A stretch of DNA of 64,000 nucleotides, taken from assembly GCA_035457725.1 (NCBI GenBank), contig DATIBC010000023.1, forward strand, positions 1 through 64,000. Direction: 5' to 3'. The notes beneath the pieces are model-generated. The model saw only the letters and a program-made list of their open reading frames with translations. It had not been told where the DNA came from and did no database searches. Of this stretch, positions 34,937 to 42,844 are shown piece after piece. How positions within the stretch are numbered: the stretch's first letter is position 1; each line of letters begins with the position of its first letter. The position numbers were made by a program, and so were the translations under genes. The DNA comes from DATFES01 sp035457725 (GTDB lineage Bacteria > Pseudomonadota > Alphaproteobacteria > CACIAM-22H2).

Positions 34937-35503
34937 CTAGGCTGCCTGCGCCTTGGTGTGGTCGATGACTTCGCCGCGCGCCGGATAGTTGTTCTTGATC
35001 ACGAAATCGAGCGCTCCGAGAATCTCGGCAAAGTTCGGCCGCGCGAACGGCATCGTCTGCACCGTGCCGAAGTAGAGTGTGCCGTCCGGCCGCACAAGAT
35101 AGAGCCCCGGCTCGCTGAAAAGCGCCGGCTCGTCGACGCCGATCGACGTCTTGCCGCGGCTGGTGGATATATACAGCCCCCATCGGCGGGCGGCGTTGAG
35201 ATCGAGCCCATATCCCATCTTGAGCTTCGCTAGGTTCCAGCGTTTGTACGCGTCCTGCGCGCGCTCCTCGCTGTCGCTCGAAATCGCGATCACCTCGACG
35301 CCTCGTTCGGCGAATTGATCGAGCTTGCTTTCGAGATCGGCGAGGTAGCGCCCGCAGATCGGACAGTGCAGGCCGCGGAAAAAGACGACCAACGTAAAAT
35401 TCCTGGGCTTGGCGTCGGCGAGCCGCCACGTTCCGCCGCCGACGGTCTTGACCTCAAGCTTCGGCACCGGCTGGCGCGGAATCAGATTGTCGATCGTGGA
35501 CAT
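34937..35503 (-). CDS. Peroxiredoxin-like (AhpC/TSA family) protein
   Basis: The 188-residue protein has a thioredoxin fold with LVVFFRGLHCPICGRYL carrying a CxxC motif that includes the expected peroxidatic cysteine, then ISSDSEERAQDAY and PGLYLVRPDGTLYF. This branch reduces peroxides or acts as a thiol oxidoreductase. The promoter region contains a perfect 20-bp palindrome at 35573-35592 and, just beyond it, the remnant of a TetR gene on the same strand, suggesting that it was once controlled by a neighbouring repressor. OxyR, AhpC and AhpD follow within 3 kb. Confidence 0.87.
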   Translation of the reverse strand: MSTIDNLIPRQPVPKLEVKTVGGGTWRLADAKPRNFTLVVFFRGLHCPICGRYLADLESKLDQFAERGVEVIAISSDSEERAQDAYKRWNLAKLKMGYGLDLNAARRWGLYISTSRGKTSIGVDEPALFSEPGLYLVRPDGTLYFGTVQTMPFARPNFAEILGALDFVIKNNYPARGEVIDHTKAQAA

Positions 35504-35572
35504 AGTTCGTCTCCTTGACGGACGTTCGGCGCACGGACGCGGGCCGACGGTGTTTTCGGCCGGTGGCCAATA

Positions 35573-35592
35573 TATGGAACGATCGTTCCATA
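35573..35592. promoter_or_regulatory. Perfect 20-bp palindromic operator before the peroxiredoxin gene
   Basis: TATGGAACGATCGTTCCATA is a perfect 20-bp palindrome 70 bp upstream of the peroxiredoxin ATG. Its form and size are those of a TetR-family operator. The gene immediately upstream is a truncated TetR, so any current binder would be encoded elsewhere. Confidence 0.7.
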
Positions 35593-35605
35593 CGGCAAGC
35601 GCCGA

Positions 35606-35734
35606 TCAATCAAGCGCCGTCAGAGCGACGTTGACAATATCGTGAAGCGAACGGCGGTCGGGCCGCGCGCGCCAGAATAGACGCATAGCGCGGTCGAAAC
35701 CTTGATCGTGATCGAACGCTCTGGCGCGCGGCAT
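35606..35734 (-). pseudogene. Truncated TetR-family regulator remnant
   Basis: A 42-codon frame reads MPRARAFDHDQGFDRAMRLF then WRARPDRRSLHDIVNVALTA and stops. The first 20 residues match the conserved start of the TetR/AcrR branch with the pattern AFD-x-D-x(5)-AM-x-LFW. After that, the helix-turn-helix (usually GYxxTSLxDL and a SLY block) is damaged and the gene ends 14 bp before the palindrome at 35573. A complete member would have about 190 residues. This is best read as an internal deletion or decay of the repressor that used the adjacent operator. A functional short peptide is unlikely. Confidence 0.55.
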
Positions 35735-35792
35735 TACGCCACAACCGATATTGGTCGCGAGGCCGAACCGTAAACGAGCGGCCGGCGACGGT

Positions 35793-36713
35793 TCAAGCGG
35801 CTCGATGCGGTCGCGGCTTGACAGCGGACTTGCTCAACTCGCGCGCCAACAGCGCGAACTCACCGGCCCGGCCCGAGCCGCGTCGCCAGACCAGGACCAC
35901 CTGCCGTTTCGGCGCGGCGCCGCCAAGCGGCCGCGTGACCAATCGCGTCCCGCGCGTAATGCCGGCAGAGACCGCCATCTCCGGCAGTAGCGTGACGCCG
36001 AGGCCGTTATCGACCATCTGCACCAAGGTATGGAGGCTGGTGCCCTCGAACGCCGCGACATGCGGCCGGGCGCCCAGGCGGCACGCGGACAGGGCATGGT
36101 CGCGAAGACAGTGGCCATCTTGGAGCAGCAAGAGACCTTCGCTACGCAGCCGCGCCGGATCGACCGTCGTCGCGCGGGCCAGCGCGTGATCTTGCCGGCA
36201 AGCGAGGAGGAATGCGTCGTCGAACAGCAGCGCACGGTCGACCGTGCCGCACTCCCATGGCAAGGCGATGAGCGCCGCGTCGATTGCGCCCTCGCGCAGC
36301 ATCGTCAGCAGGCGATCGGTCAGGTCTTCGGTCAGGTAGATCTTCAGCCGCGGATAGACGCGACGGAGCGGAGGCAGCGCGCGCGGCAGCAGATAAGGAC
36401 CGATGGTCGGGATGATCCCGAGACGCAGCGTTCCGGTAAGCGGCTCGCTCTCGCGTCGCGCCGCTTGCGTCAATTCCGCGACCGCGTCGAGCACCTCGCG
36501 CGCCCGCTTCACCGTCGATTCGCCAAGCGGCGTCAGCACCACCTGGCGCTTGGTGCGATCGACAAGCGCCGCGCCCAGCGTGGCTTCGAGCTGCTTCAGG
36601 CTCGCCGACAGCGTCGATTGTGTGGCGTGGACGGCCCGCGCCGCGCGCCCGAAATGGCCGAATCGGGCGAGCGCCACGAGGTGTCGGAGCTGCTGCAGGG
36701 TGGGTTGGCGCAT
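35793..36713 (-). CDS. oxyR: Hydrogen peroxide-sensing LysR regulator OxyR
   Basis: The 306-residue regulator has a LysR helix-turn-helix at about residues 5-60 (FGHFGRAARAVHATQSTLSA). Its sensing domain contains the OxyR cysteine pair in LQDGHCLRDHALSACRLG. These are C202 and C211, with the same 9-residue spacing as C199/C208 of E. coli. Oxidation to a disulfide should activate transcription. It is divergent from ahpC with a 120-bp AT-rich gap holding a LysR-type dyad, so it is the expected activator of ahpC-ahpD. Confidence 0.93.
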   Translation of the reverse strand: MRQPTLQQLRHLVALARFGHFGRAARAVHATQSTLSASLKQLEATLGAALVDRTKRQVVLTPLGESTVKRAREVLDAVAELTQAARRESEPLTGTLRLGIIPTIGPYLLPRALPPLRRVYPRLKIYLTEDLTDRLLTMLREGAIDAALIALPWECGTVDRALLFDDAFLLACRQDHALARATTVDPARLRSEGLLLLQDGHCLRDHALSACRLGARPHVAAFEGTSLHTLVQMVDNGLGVTLLPEMAVSAGITRGTRLVTRPLGGAAPKRQVVLVWRRGSGRAGEFALLARELSKSAVKPRPHRAA

Positions 36714-36718
36714 GATCG

Positions 36719-36741
36719 ATTAATTCGATTAATTCTATAGT
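36719..36741. promoter_or_regulatory. OxyR-type dyad and ahpC -10 region
   Basis: A dyad ATTAATTCGATTAAT (36719-36733) abuts a -10-like TATAGT (36736-36741) reading toward ahpC. A good -35 is missing at 17 bp upstream, as expected of an activator-dependent promoter. The 120-bp gap between oxyR and ahpC is much richer in A+T than the flanks. Binding by OxyR is inferred. Confidence 0.5.
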
Positions 36742-36833
36742 ATTTATTCATTGGACTGATTTCAAGTCAAGGCCCAGATTCTCCCTCGTAACGCACAAAA
36801 CGCACGATTTCCAACCACGGAGCCGAGAACGAC

Positions 36834-37373
36834 ATGCTCACCATTGGCGACAAGTTTCCGGCCTTCGCGCTGAAGGCCGTCGTTTCCAGCGACCCCAAGC
36901 GGGCGTTCAGCCAAGTGACCGACGCCGACGCGGCGGGCAAATGGAAGATCGTCTTCTTCTGGCCGAAGGACTTCACCTTCGTATGCCCGACCGAGATCGC
37001 CGCCTTCGGCAAGCTCGCCGGCGATTTCGCCGATCGCGACGCGGTGATCTACGGCGTTAGCACCGACAGCGAGTTCGTCCATCTCGCTTGGCGGCAAAGC
37101 CATCCCGACCTCAAGGATCTGCCGTTCGCGATGCTGGCCGACGTCAAGCGCGAACTGTCGCAGGCACTTGGCATCCTCGATCGCGACGAGGGAGTAGCGC
37201 TTCGCGCGACGTTCGTGATCGATCCCGAAGGGGTGATCCGATTCGTCTCGGTCAACGACCTCAATGTGGGCCGTAACCCGCAGGAGGTCTTGCGCGTTCT
37301 CGACGCGCTGCAAACCGACGAGTTGTGCCCCTGCAATTGGCAAAAAGGCGACGACGTGTTGAAGGCCGCATGA
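36834..37373 (+). CDS. ahpC: Alkyl hydroperoxide reductase subunit C (peroxiredoxin)
   Basis: The 179-residue 2-Cys peroxiredoxin has the peroxidatic cysteine C51 in DFTFVCPTEIAAFG. Its C-terminal cysteines are C165 and C167 in DELCPCNW, matching the AhpC type that partners with AhpD. VSTDSEFVHLAWR and the VALRATFVIDPEG block complete the fold. It reduces hydroperoxides in the cytoplasm. ahpD follows after 72 bp, and the promoter faces oxyR. Confidence 0.94.
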   Translation: MLTIGDKFPAFALKAVVSSDPKRAFSQVTDADAAGKWKIVFFWPKDFTFVCPTEIAAFGKLAGDFADRDAVIYGVSTDSEFVHLAWRQSHPDLKDLPFAMLADVKRELSQALGILDRDEGVALRATFVIDPEGVIRFVSVNDLNVGRNPQEVLRVLDALQTDELCPCNWQKGDDVLKAA

Positions 37374-37445
37374 GCGACCCTGCCGCAAACCATGCCGACC
37401 CTAAGCGGTCGGCATGGGTCCGTCCGATCGATTAAGGAGTAGGCG

Positions 37446-37997
37446 ATGTCCCTTGAATTGCTCAAAGCCCGTCTTCCGGAATACGCCAAGGATCTCAAGC
37501 TCAATCTCTCCACGCTTGCCGCCGAGCCAACACTGAGCGACCAGCAGCGCGCCGGCGTCTTCGTCGCCTCGGCGATCGCTTCGCGCAATCCCACGGTGAT
37601 CGAGGCGGTCCTCGCCGAATTCGCGCCGGCGCTGGCTCCCGAGGCACTCGCCGCCGCCAAGGCCGCCGCGGCGATCATGGGCATGAACAACGTCTATTAC
37701 CGGTTCACCCACCTGGTTTCGGCGACCGACTACCGAACGCTGCCGGCCAGGCTACGGATGAACGTTATTGCCCGACCCGGAGTCGACAAGGCCGATTTCG
37801 AGCTGTGGTCGCTGGCGGTCTCGGCGATCAACGGCTGCGGCATGTGCGTCGACGCGCATGAACGCGAACTGCGCAAGGCGGGGCTCGCGCCCGAGGTGAT
37901 CCAGGCGGCGGTCCGTATCGCCGCCGTCGTGCACGCCATCGCCGTGGCGATCGAGGGGGAAGGAGCCATTCCCGCGGCGCGCGCAGCCGCCGCGTAA
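37446..37997 (+). CDS. ahpD: Alkylhydroperoxidase AhpD
   Basis: The 183-residue protein matches AhpD. The redox CxxC is at C131 and C134 in INGCGMCVDAHERE, with H138 three residues on and E119 upstream, the proton-relay residues known from mycobacterial AhpD. It passes electrons to AhpC, in place of AhpF. An AAGGAG ribosome site precedes the ATG. It sits in the oxyR/ahpC block, which supports this assignment. Confidence 0.93.
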   Translation: MSLELLKARLPEYAKDLKLNLSTLAAEPTLSDQQRAGVFVASAIASRNPTVIEAVLAEFAPALAPEALAAAKAAAAIMGMNNVYYRFTHLVSATDYRTLPARLRMNVIARPGVDKADFELWSLAVSAINGCGMCVDAHERELRKAGLAPEVIQAAVRIAAVVHAIAVAIEGEGAIPAARAAAA

Positions 37998-38026
37998 TTC
38001 GCAGTAGACCGCGCGACGGCGGCGAT

Positions 38027-38125
38027 TCATTCTGCGGCAGCGGCGGTCGCGCCCGCAAGTCGGGCGCGGCCGCTTGCCGTCCGCTTCGATTTTCTGACCT
38101 TGCGCCAAATGAGCCACGCCACCAT
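38027..38125 (-). CDS. Possible small membrane peptide (low confidence)
   Basis: A 32-codon frame lies in the 143-bp gap between ahpD and the EamA gene, on the opposite strand. It starts with a short hydrophobic part (MVAWLIWRKVRKSKR) followed by a basic and Ala-rich tail. No ribosome site is clear, and the frame continues upstream into the antisense of the EamA start. It may be chance in GC-rich DNA. Confidence 0.2.
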   Translation of the reverse strand: MVAWLIWRKVRKSKRTASGRARLAGATAAAAE

Positions 38126-38140
38126 CCCGAGCGCCGCGCC

Positions 38141-39046
38141 GTGATCGGCCTGTGGGTGCCGATCACCGTCAGCGCGGCGTTCCTCCAATGCATCCGAACG
38201 GCGCTGCAGCGACGCCTGACGGCGTCGCTGAGCGTCGACGGGGCCAATTTCGTGCGCTATGTCTACGGAGCGCCAGTGGCGGCGGCGATATTCGCGCTCG
38301 TCGCGCTAGTCTCGGATGCGCCGGCGCCGTTGCCGACGTGGCGCTATCTCGGATACTGCCTGCTGGGCGGCGTGTCACAGATCGTAGCCACGTCGCTCCT
38401 CATCCACGCCTTCGCCCTGCGCAACTTCGCCGTCGGCACCGCCTATTCTAAAACCGAAACCATCCAGACCGCGATATTCAGCACGGTCTTTCTCGCCGAG
38501 CCATTGTCGGGCGCCGGCTGGCTCGGCATCGTCGTGAGCCTCGCCGGCGTTCTCGCGCTCTCGGTCGGCTCGAAGGTCACGCTGCGCGAGCTGCTGCTCG
38601 GTTGGACGCAGAGGGCGGCGCTGGTCGGCCTCGCTTCGGGCGCCTGCTTCGCCGGCTCGGCGGTCGGCATTCGCGCCGCCGCGCTGTCGCTGGGCGAGGG
38701 CGAATTTCTCCTCCGCTCCACCATGACATTGGCCACCATCACGTTGCTGCAGACGATCTTGATGGCGCCCTACCTCGCGTGGCGCGCGCCCGGAGAGATC
38801 ACCCGCGTTTTGACAAGCTGGCGGAGCGCAACGCCGGTTGGGTTGCTCAGCGTGTTCGGCTCGGCCTGCTGGTTCGCCGCCATGACGCTGCAGAACGCGG
38901 CGCTTGTTCGTGCGCTAGGCCAAGTCGAGTTGATTTTCACCGTTATTGTTTCGCGGTTCGGCTTCCGCGAGTCACCCAGCACGCGCGAGCTCGCCGGTAT
39001 GGCGCTGATCGCCGGCGGCGTGGTTACGGTACTCATGTTTCGTTGA
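38141..39046 (+). CDS. EamA/DMT family transporter
   Basis: The 301-residue membrane protein has about ten hydrophobic segments in two EamA repeats (YLGYCLLGGVSQIVATSLL and AFALRNFAVGTAYSKTETIQ in the first; GLLSVFGSACWFAAMTLQNA in the second). It starts at a GTG. Substrate unknown; it may export a metabolite. The next gene (URC1) starts 100 bp downstream on the same strand. Confidence 0.82.
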   Translation: MIGLWVPITVSAAFLQCIRTALQRRLTASLSVDGANFVRYVYGAPVAAAIFALVALVSDAPAPLPTWRYLGYCLLGGVSQIVATSLLIHAFALRNFAVGTAYSKTETIQTAIFSTVFLAEPLSGAGWLGIVVSLAGVLALSVGSKVTLRELLLGWTQRAALVGLASGACFAGSAVGIRAAALSLGEGEFLLRSTMTLATITLLQTILMAPYLAWRAPGEITRVLTSWRSATPVGLLSVFGSACWFAAMTLQNAALVRALGQVELIFTVIVSRFGFRESPSTRELAGMALIAGGVVTVLMFR

Positions 39047-39146
39047 CAGGCGCCAGCGATCGTTACCACTCCCGGGTCGTCCTTGCCGGATGGACCGCGG
39101 CTTGCGATACTACCGCGCTTCCATAGGGGCACGCATCCAGGCGCCC

Positions 39147-40379
39147 ATGAAGAAGCACATCATCCTCACCTCGCATCCCTCGGGCGGCGCCAAGCCACCT
39201 CCCATCCGATGGGGCGCCGCAACGGCGGCCGAACGCGGCCCGATCGTCGCCGCGCCGGGCCATGGCCGGCGCAACGTCATCGGCGCGCACGCCGGCAGCT
39301 ATGCGCTGTACCGCGCGCTCGCCATCGCCGCCGGCAAGCTCAACCCGATCCACGTCCCTGACCTGACCAATACCGCGCCCGCCGAGCCGCTCGGGCCGTA
39401 TCCGCAGTGGAGCGATCCCGACAAGATCGTCTCGCTCGACCCGTGGGGACACTTGGTGGCCGAAGTTTTCGCCGACAAGCTCAAGGAGGGGTGGGACATA
39501 CGGCCGACGATCGCGATCACCCGGGCGCACATTCAGATGCCCGAGCTGCAGCAGGCGATCGCCGCCGGCCGGCTCAAGCCGGATGGCAAGTTGCTCCTGG
39601 AGAACGGCGCCGCGCGCGTCACCAAGGCGGCGATCGAGCCGGTTTGGTACTTGCCTGGTGTCGCCAAGCGCTTCGCCATAACCGAAAGCGATCTACGGCG
39701 CGGGCTGTTCGAGTACACCGGCGGGATGTTCCCCGAGTTGGTGACCCGGCCCGATCTTCACGTTTTCCTGCCGCCGATCGGCGGGTTGACCATCTATTTC
39801 TTCGGCGACATCGGCAGCGTCGCCGATTCCGATCGGCCGCTCGCCTGCCGGGTCCACGACGAATGCAACGGCTCCGATGTCTTCGGCTCGGACATCTGCA
39901 CCTGCCGGCCCTATCTCGTCCACGGGATCGAAGTCTGCATCGCCACCGCCCAGGCGGGCGGCGCCGGCGTGGTTATCTATAACCGCAAGGAAGGTCGGGC
40001 GCTCGGCGAGGTGACGAAGTTCTTGGTCTACAACGCGCGCAAGCGCCAGGACGGCGGCGATCGCGCCGACAAGTATTTCGAACGAACCGAATGCGTCGCC
40101 GGCGTCCAGGATATGCGCTTCCAGGAGCTGATGCCCGACGTCCTCCATTGGCTCGGGGTGCGGCGCATCCATCGCTTCGTGTCGATGAGCGACATGAAGT
40201 TCGAACCGATCGTGCGCAGCGGAATCGAGGTGGTCGAGCGCGTGGAGATTCCCGACGAACTCATCCCGATCGACGCCAAGGTCGAGATGGAGGCCAAGAA
40301 GGCGGCCGGCTACTACACCAAACGCGCGCCCGACGCCGCCGATACCGCGCGCGCCAAGGGCCGCCGGCTCGAGGAATAG
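39147..40379 (+). CDS. GTP cyclohydrolase II-like URC1, uracil catabolism
   Basis: The 410-residue protein is a GTP cyclohydrolase II homologue with an extra N-terminal domain. The zinc ligands are C240, C251 and C253 in VHDECNGSDVFGSDICTCRP. The catalytic-arginine loop is YNRKEGRALGEVTKF (E282, R284). The long N-terminal part and the following DUF1688 gene identify it as the URC1 branch, not riboflavin RibA. In yeast URC1 is needed for uracil breakdown by the URC pathway, where the cyclohydrolase homologue is thought to act on a uridine nucleotide derivative. The ATG at 39147 begins MKKHIILTSHPSGG. Confidence 0.85.
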   Translation: MKKHIILTSHPSGGAKPPPIRWGAATAAERGPIVAAPGHGRRNVIGAHAGSYALYRALAIAAGKLNPIHVPDLTNTAPAEPLGPYPQWSDPDKIVSLDPWGHLVAEVFADKLKEGWDIRPTIAITRAHIQMPELQQAIAAGRLKPDGKLLLENGAARVTKAAIEPVWYLPGVAKRFAITESDLRRGLFEYTGGMFPELVTRPDLHVFLPPIGGLTIYFFGDIGSVADSDRPLACRVHDECNGSDVFGSDICTCRPYLVHGIEVCIATAQAGGAGVVIYNRKEGRALGEVTKFLVYNARKRQDGGDRADKYFERTECVAGVQDMRFQELMPDVLHWLGVRRIHRFVSMSDMKFEPIVRSGIEVVERVEIPDELIPIDAKVEMEAKKAAGYYTKRAPDAADTARAKGRRLEE

Positions 40380-40386
40380 AAGCGGC

Positions 40387-41622
40387 GTGGGGCGGCCGCG
40401 CTCTCCGGCCGAGGCGGCGGCTTGGCTGCTGACGCCTGGCGCCGTTCGCGCCCGTGCCGACGAGTTCATGGCGCTCGCCGAGCGCGGCGAGCTTGCGCAT
40501 TTCACGTATCATCCCGAGAACCTCGACGCGGCGGTCGACTATGTCTTCGACACGATCCGCCGCAACTATCCTTCGCTGGCGATTCCGTTTCACAGTCGCT
40601 GGCGTCATTTCAGCGCCGGTGGACGCGACCGGTGGGCCAGCCTGGCCTACGAGCTAGCGAGCCTCGATTGCGCCGAGATCGCCCGTGTCCGCTTCGACCT
40701 TGCGATCGTCAGCGTCCTGCTCGACGCCGGCGCCGGTGGAGCATGGCGCTACGTCGAAGCCGACGGCGGCGCGTTCGCGCGTTCCGAAGGCCTCGCCGTG
40801 GCGAGCCTCCACATGTTCCGTTCCGGCGCGTTCTCCGATAGTCCGTCGCGACCATGGCGCGCCGACGGAGCCGCGCTGGCGCTCATCGACACCCGCGCGC
40901 TCGCCGCCGGGCTGCAGGTGCGTGCCGACAATCCGTTGGTCGGAATCGAGGGGCGCGCCGAGTTGCTGCGCCGGCTCGGCGAGACCATCGAACGCGCGCC
41001 CGTGCTTTTCGGTCGCCCGGCGCGGATCGGCAATCTGTTCGACCATCTGCGCGGCCGGGCGAGAGATAATCCTTTGCCTGCCCAGGACATCCTCCATGCG
41101 ATCTTGCTCGGCCTCGGCCCGATCTGGCCTGGCCGCTTCACGCTTGCCGGCGTTGCGCTGGGTGACGTCTGGCGTCACCCTCTGGCCGATGGCGGCGATA
41201 GCGCCGCGGGATTCGTGCCATTTCACAAACTCTCGCAATGGCTCGCCTACTCGCTGATCGAACCGCTTCAAGACGCCGGCGTCATGGTGACCGACATCGA
41301 CGCGTTGACCGGGCTTGCCGAATATCGCAACGGCGGTCTGATGCTTGATGCCGGCTTGTTGCAGCCGCGCGATGCGGCGCTGCCTCGGCGCGTTCTGGCG
41401 GTCGGCGATGAAACGGTTGTCGAATGGCGCGCGTTGACGGTGGGGCTGCTCGATCGCATCGCCGACGCGATTCGTCGTCGCCTCGGCCGTGACGCCTCGA
41501 CGCTGCCGCTTGCATCGGTGCTTGAGGGTGGAACCTGGGCGGCCGGGCGGCGGCTCGCACGGGAAAAGCGCGCCGACGGCGCCCCGCCGCTGTTGGTCGA
41601 AAGCGACGGAACGGTCTTTTGA
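40387..41622 (+). CDS. DUF1688 family protein URC4
   Basis: The 411-residue protein belongs to DUF1688 (URC4/urg3). Blocks include LLTPGAVRARADEFMALAER, FHSRWRHFSAGGRDRW, NPLVGIEGRAELLRRLG, and FHKLSQWLAYSLIEPLQDAG. URC4 is required for uracil catabolism in yeast and travels with URC1 in bacteria; its reaction has not been settled. It starts 7 bp after URC1 with a GTG, so the two are coupled. No uracil phosphoribosyltransferase gene follows here, although that is the usual third partner. Confidence 0.85.
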   Translation: MGRPRSPAEAAAWLLTPGAVRARADEFMALAERGELAHFTYHPENLDAAVDYVFDTIRRNYPSLAIPFHSRWRHFSAGGRDRWASLAYELASLDCAEIARVRFDLAIVSVLLDAGAGGAWRYVEADGGAFARSEGLAVASLHMFRSGAFSDSPSRPWRADGAALALIDTRALAAGLQVRADNPLVGIEGRAELLRRLGETIERAPVLFGRPARIGNLFDHLRGRARDNPLPAQDILHAILLGLGPIWPGRFTLAGVALGDVWRHPLADGGDSAAGFVPFHKLSQWLAYSLIEPLQDAGVMVTDIDALTGLAEYRNGGLMLDAGLLQPRDAALPRRVLAVGDETVVEWRALTVGLLDRIADAIRRRLGRDASTLPLASVLEGGTWAAGRRLAREKRADGAPPLLVESDGTVF

Positions 41623-41649
41623 TTGGTCGCCGGGCGGCGGCGGCGCCGC

Positions 41650-42759
41650 TCAGCGCGGGTTCACGGCAACGAAATCGGCGAGCCGGCGATTGCCCGCCAT
41701 CAACGCGAGGCGGTCGCCGACGACCATGAACGTCGTCGTCGCGCCGAGCGCCTGCAGGAATTCGTTCTCGCCGTCCATCCCCGCCAGGCAGGCGCGCCGC
41801 GTCGTGGCGATGAGGCCGAAATTAAGGTTCGCATCTTCCAGTGCGTACGGCCCAAAATAGGTGTTGCACCCGGCGAACCCCTGAACGCGCCGCTGGGTCG
41901 GGACTAGACGGAGCGTCGTCGCGCGTTCGCCATCGGAGGCGACCACCGGCGCGCCGCCGACTTCGACGAGGCGCCAGTCGGTCCCCTCGAGCGGTGCGTT
42001 CGGTCGGCCACCATCGCAGCCGTAGCCGGGCCAAACGCGGTCGAACCGCTCGACCTTGATCGCATCCTCGCTTCCCGGACCATCGGCCTTCGGCCGCGAC
42101 TCCAGGCGGCCGTCGAAAGTCGCCAGCAGCGCCGCGCCAGGAGCTGCGCGCACGGCCAAGTACGCCCGTTGCAGGGCGACGTTGTCGCCGACTTCGGCGA
42201 CAGGAAACGAATGACCGGAGCGGCACTCGACGATCCGCCCGGCATCGGCAAGATAAGTGTACATGCCGCGCAGTCGGATGACATCGGCGATCAGGTCGAT
42301 GTCGGCCGCACGATCGAGCGTGTAATTGAGCTGCGAGCCGATGCGTTGGCCTGCCATGTCGAGCAGCGTCAACGCTCCCGTCTGTTCGATCTCGAACCGA
42401 CGCGGCGTATCGCCCACGCCGTGCAAGGCGATCTCGCGGCGGTCGGGCGAAAGCTCCCACCGTCCGATATCGACCGAGCTGCGGTCGCGACCCTGATCGA
42501 CGCCGAGATAGGCAGATCGCATCAGAAAGACTTTTCCCTCGCGTAGCGTCAGCGTGAGACCGATGCCCGGACAGTCGGCGCACGGGATCGTGCCACGATA
42601 TGTCGCTGGAGCGACTGCCACGGATGACGCGGCCGTCGGAGGAGGCACGGGAAGCGCTGGAGTCGCGGCGGGCGGGGCTTCGGGCGTAGGCGCACATGCC
42701 TGCGCCAGGCAGGCAATCGCCACAAGCCCCCATCGACCGCCTCGCGACCGCTTTCGCAT
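41650..42759 (-). CDS. Outer-membrane lipoprotein with NlpE-like and META domains
   Basis: The 369-residue protein has a lipoprotein signal (VAIACLAQACAP, lipobox LAQAC), so the mature protein is lipid-anchored at cysteine. After a Pro/Ala linker, an NlpE-like N-domain contains TYRGTIPCADCPGIGLTL with the C-x-x-C seen in NlpE. The C-terminal half is a META/HslJ domain with LEGTDWRLVEVGG and RVQGFAGCNTYFGPY. NlpE senses surface and copper stress in E. coli; whether this fused protein signals is unknown. The ATG at 42757-42759 follows GGAGGGGAG. Confidence 0.85.
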   Translation of the reverse strand: MRKRSRGGRWGLVAIACLAQACAPTPEAPPAATPALPVPPPTAASSVAVAPATYRGTIPCADCPGIGLTLTLREGKVFLMRSAYLGVDQGRDRSSVDIGRWELSPDRREIALHGVGDTPRRFEIEQTGALTLLDMAGQRIGSQLNYTLDRAADIDLIADVIRLRGMYTYLADAGRIVECRSGHSFPVAEVGDNVALQRAYLAVRAAPGAALLATFDGRLESRPKADGPGSEDAIKVERFDRVWPGYGCDGGRPNAPLEGTDWRLVEVGGAPVVASDGERATTLRLVPTQRRVQGFAGCNTYFGPYALEDANLNFGLIATTRRACLAGMDGENEFLQALGATTTFMVVGDRLALMAGNRRLADFVAVNPR

Positions 42760-42844
42760 GCGCTCCCCTCCGCGCCTAGCCATGATAAAGATAGGCCGGC
42801 GGCGAAACGAAGCAATGCCGCAAGGCGGGGCGGCTGGACCGCCG

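Noticed and set aside
39147..40379. Riboflavin RibA function for the cyclohydrolase homologue
   Set aside because: The long N-terminal domain and the coupled DUF1688 gene match URC1, and no other riboflavin gene is adjacent.
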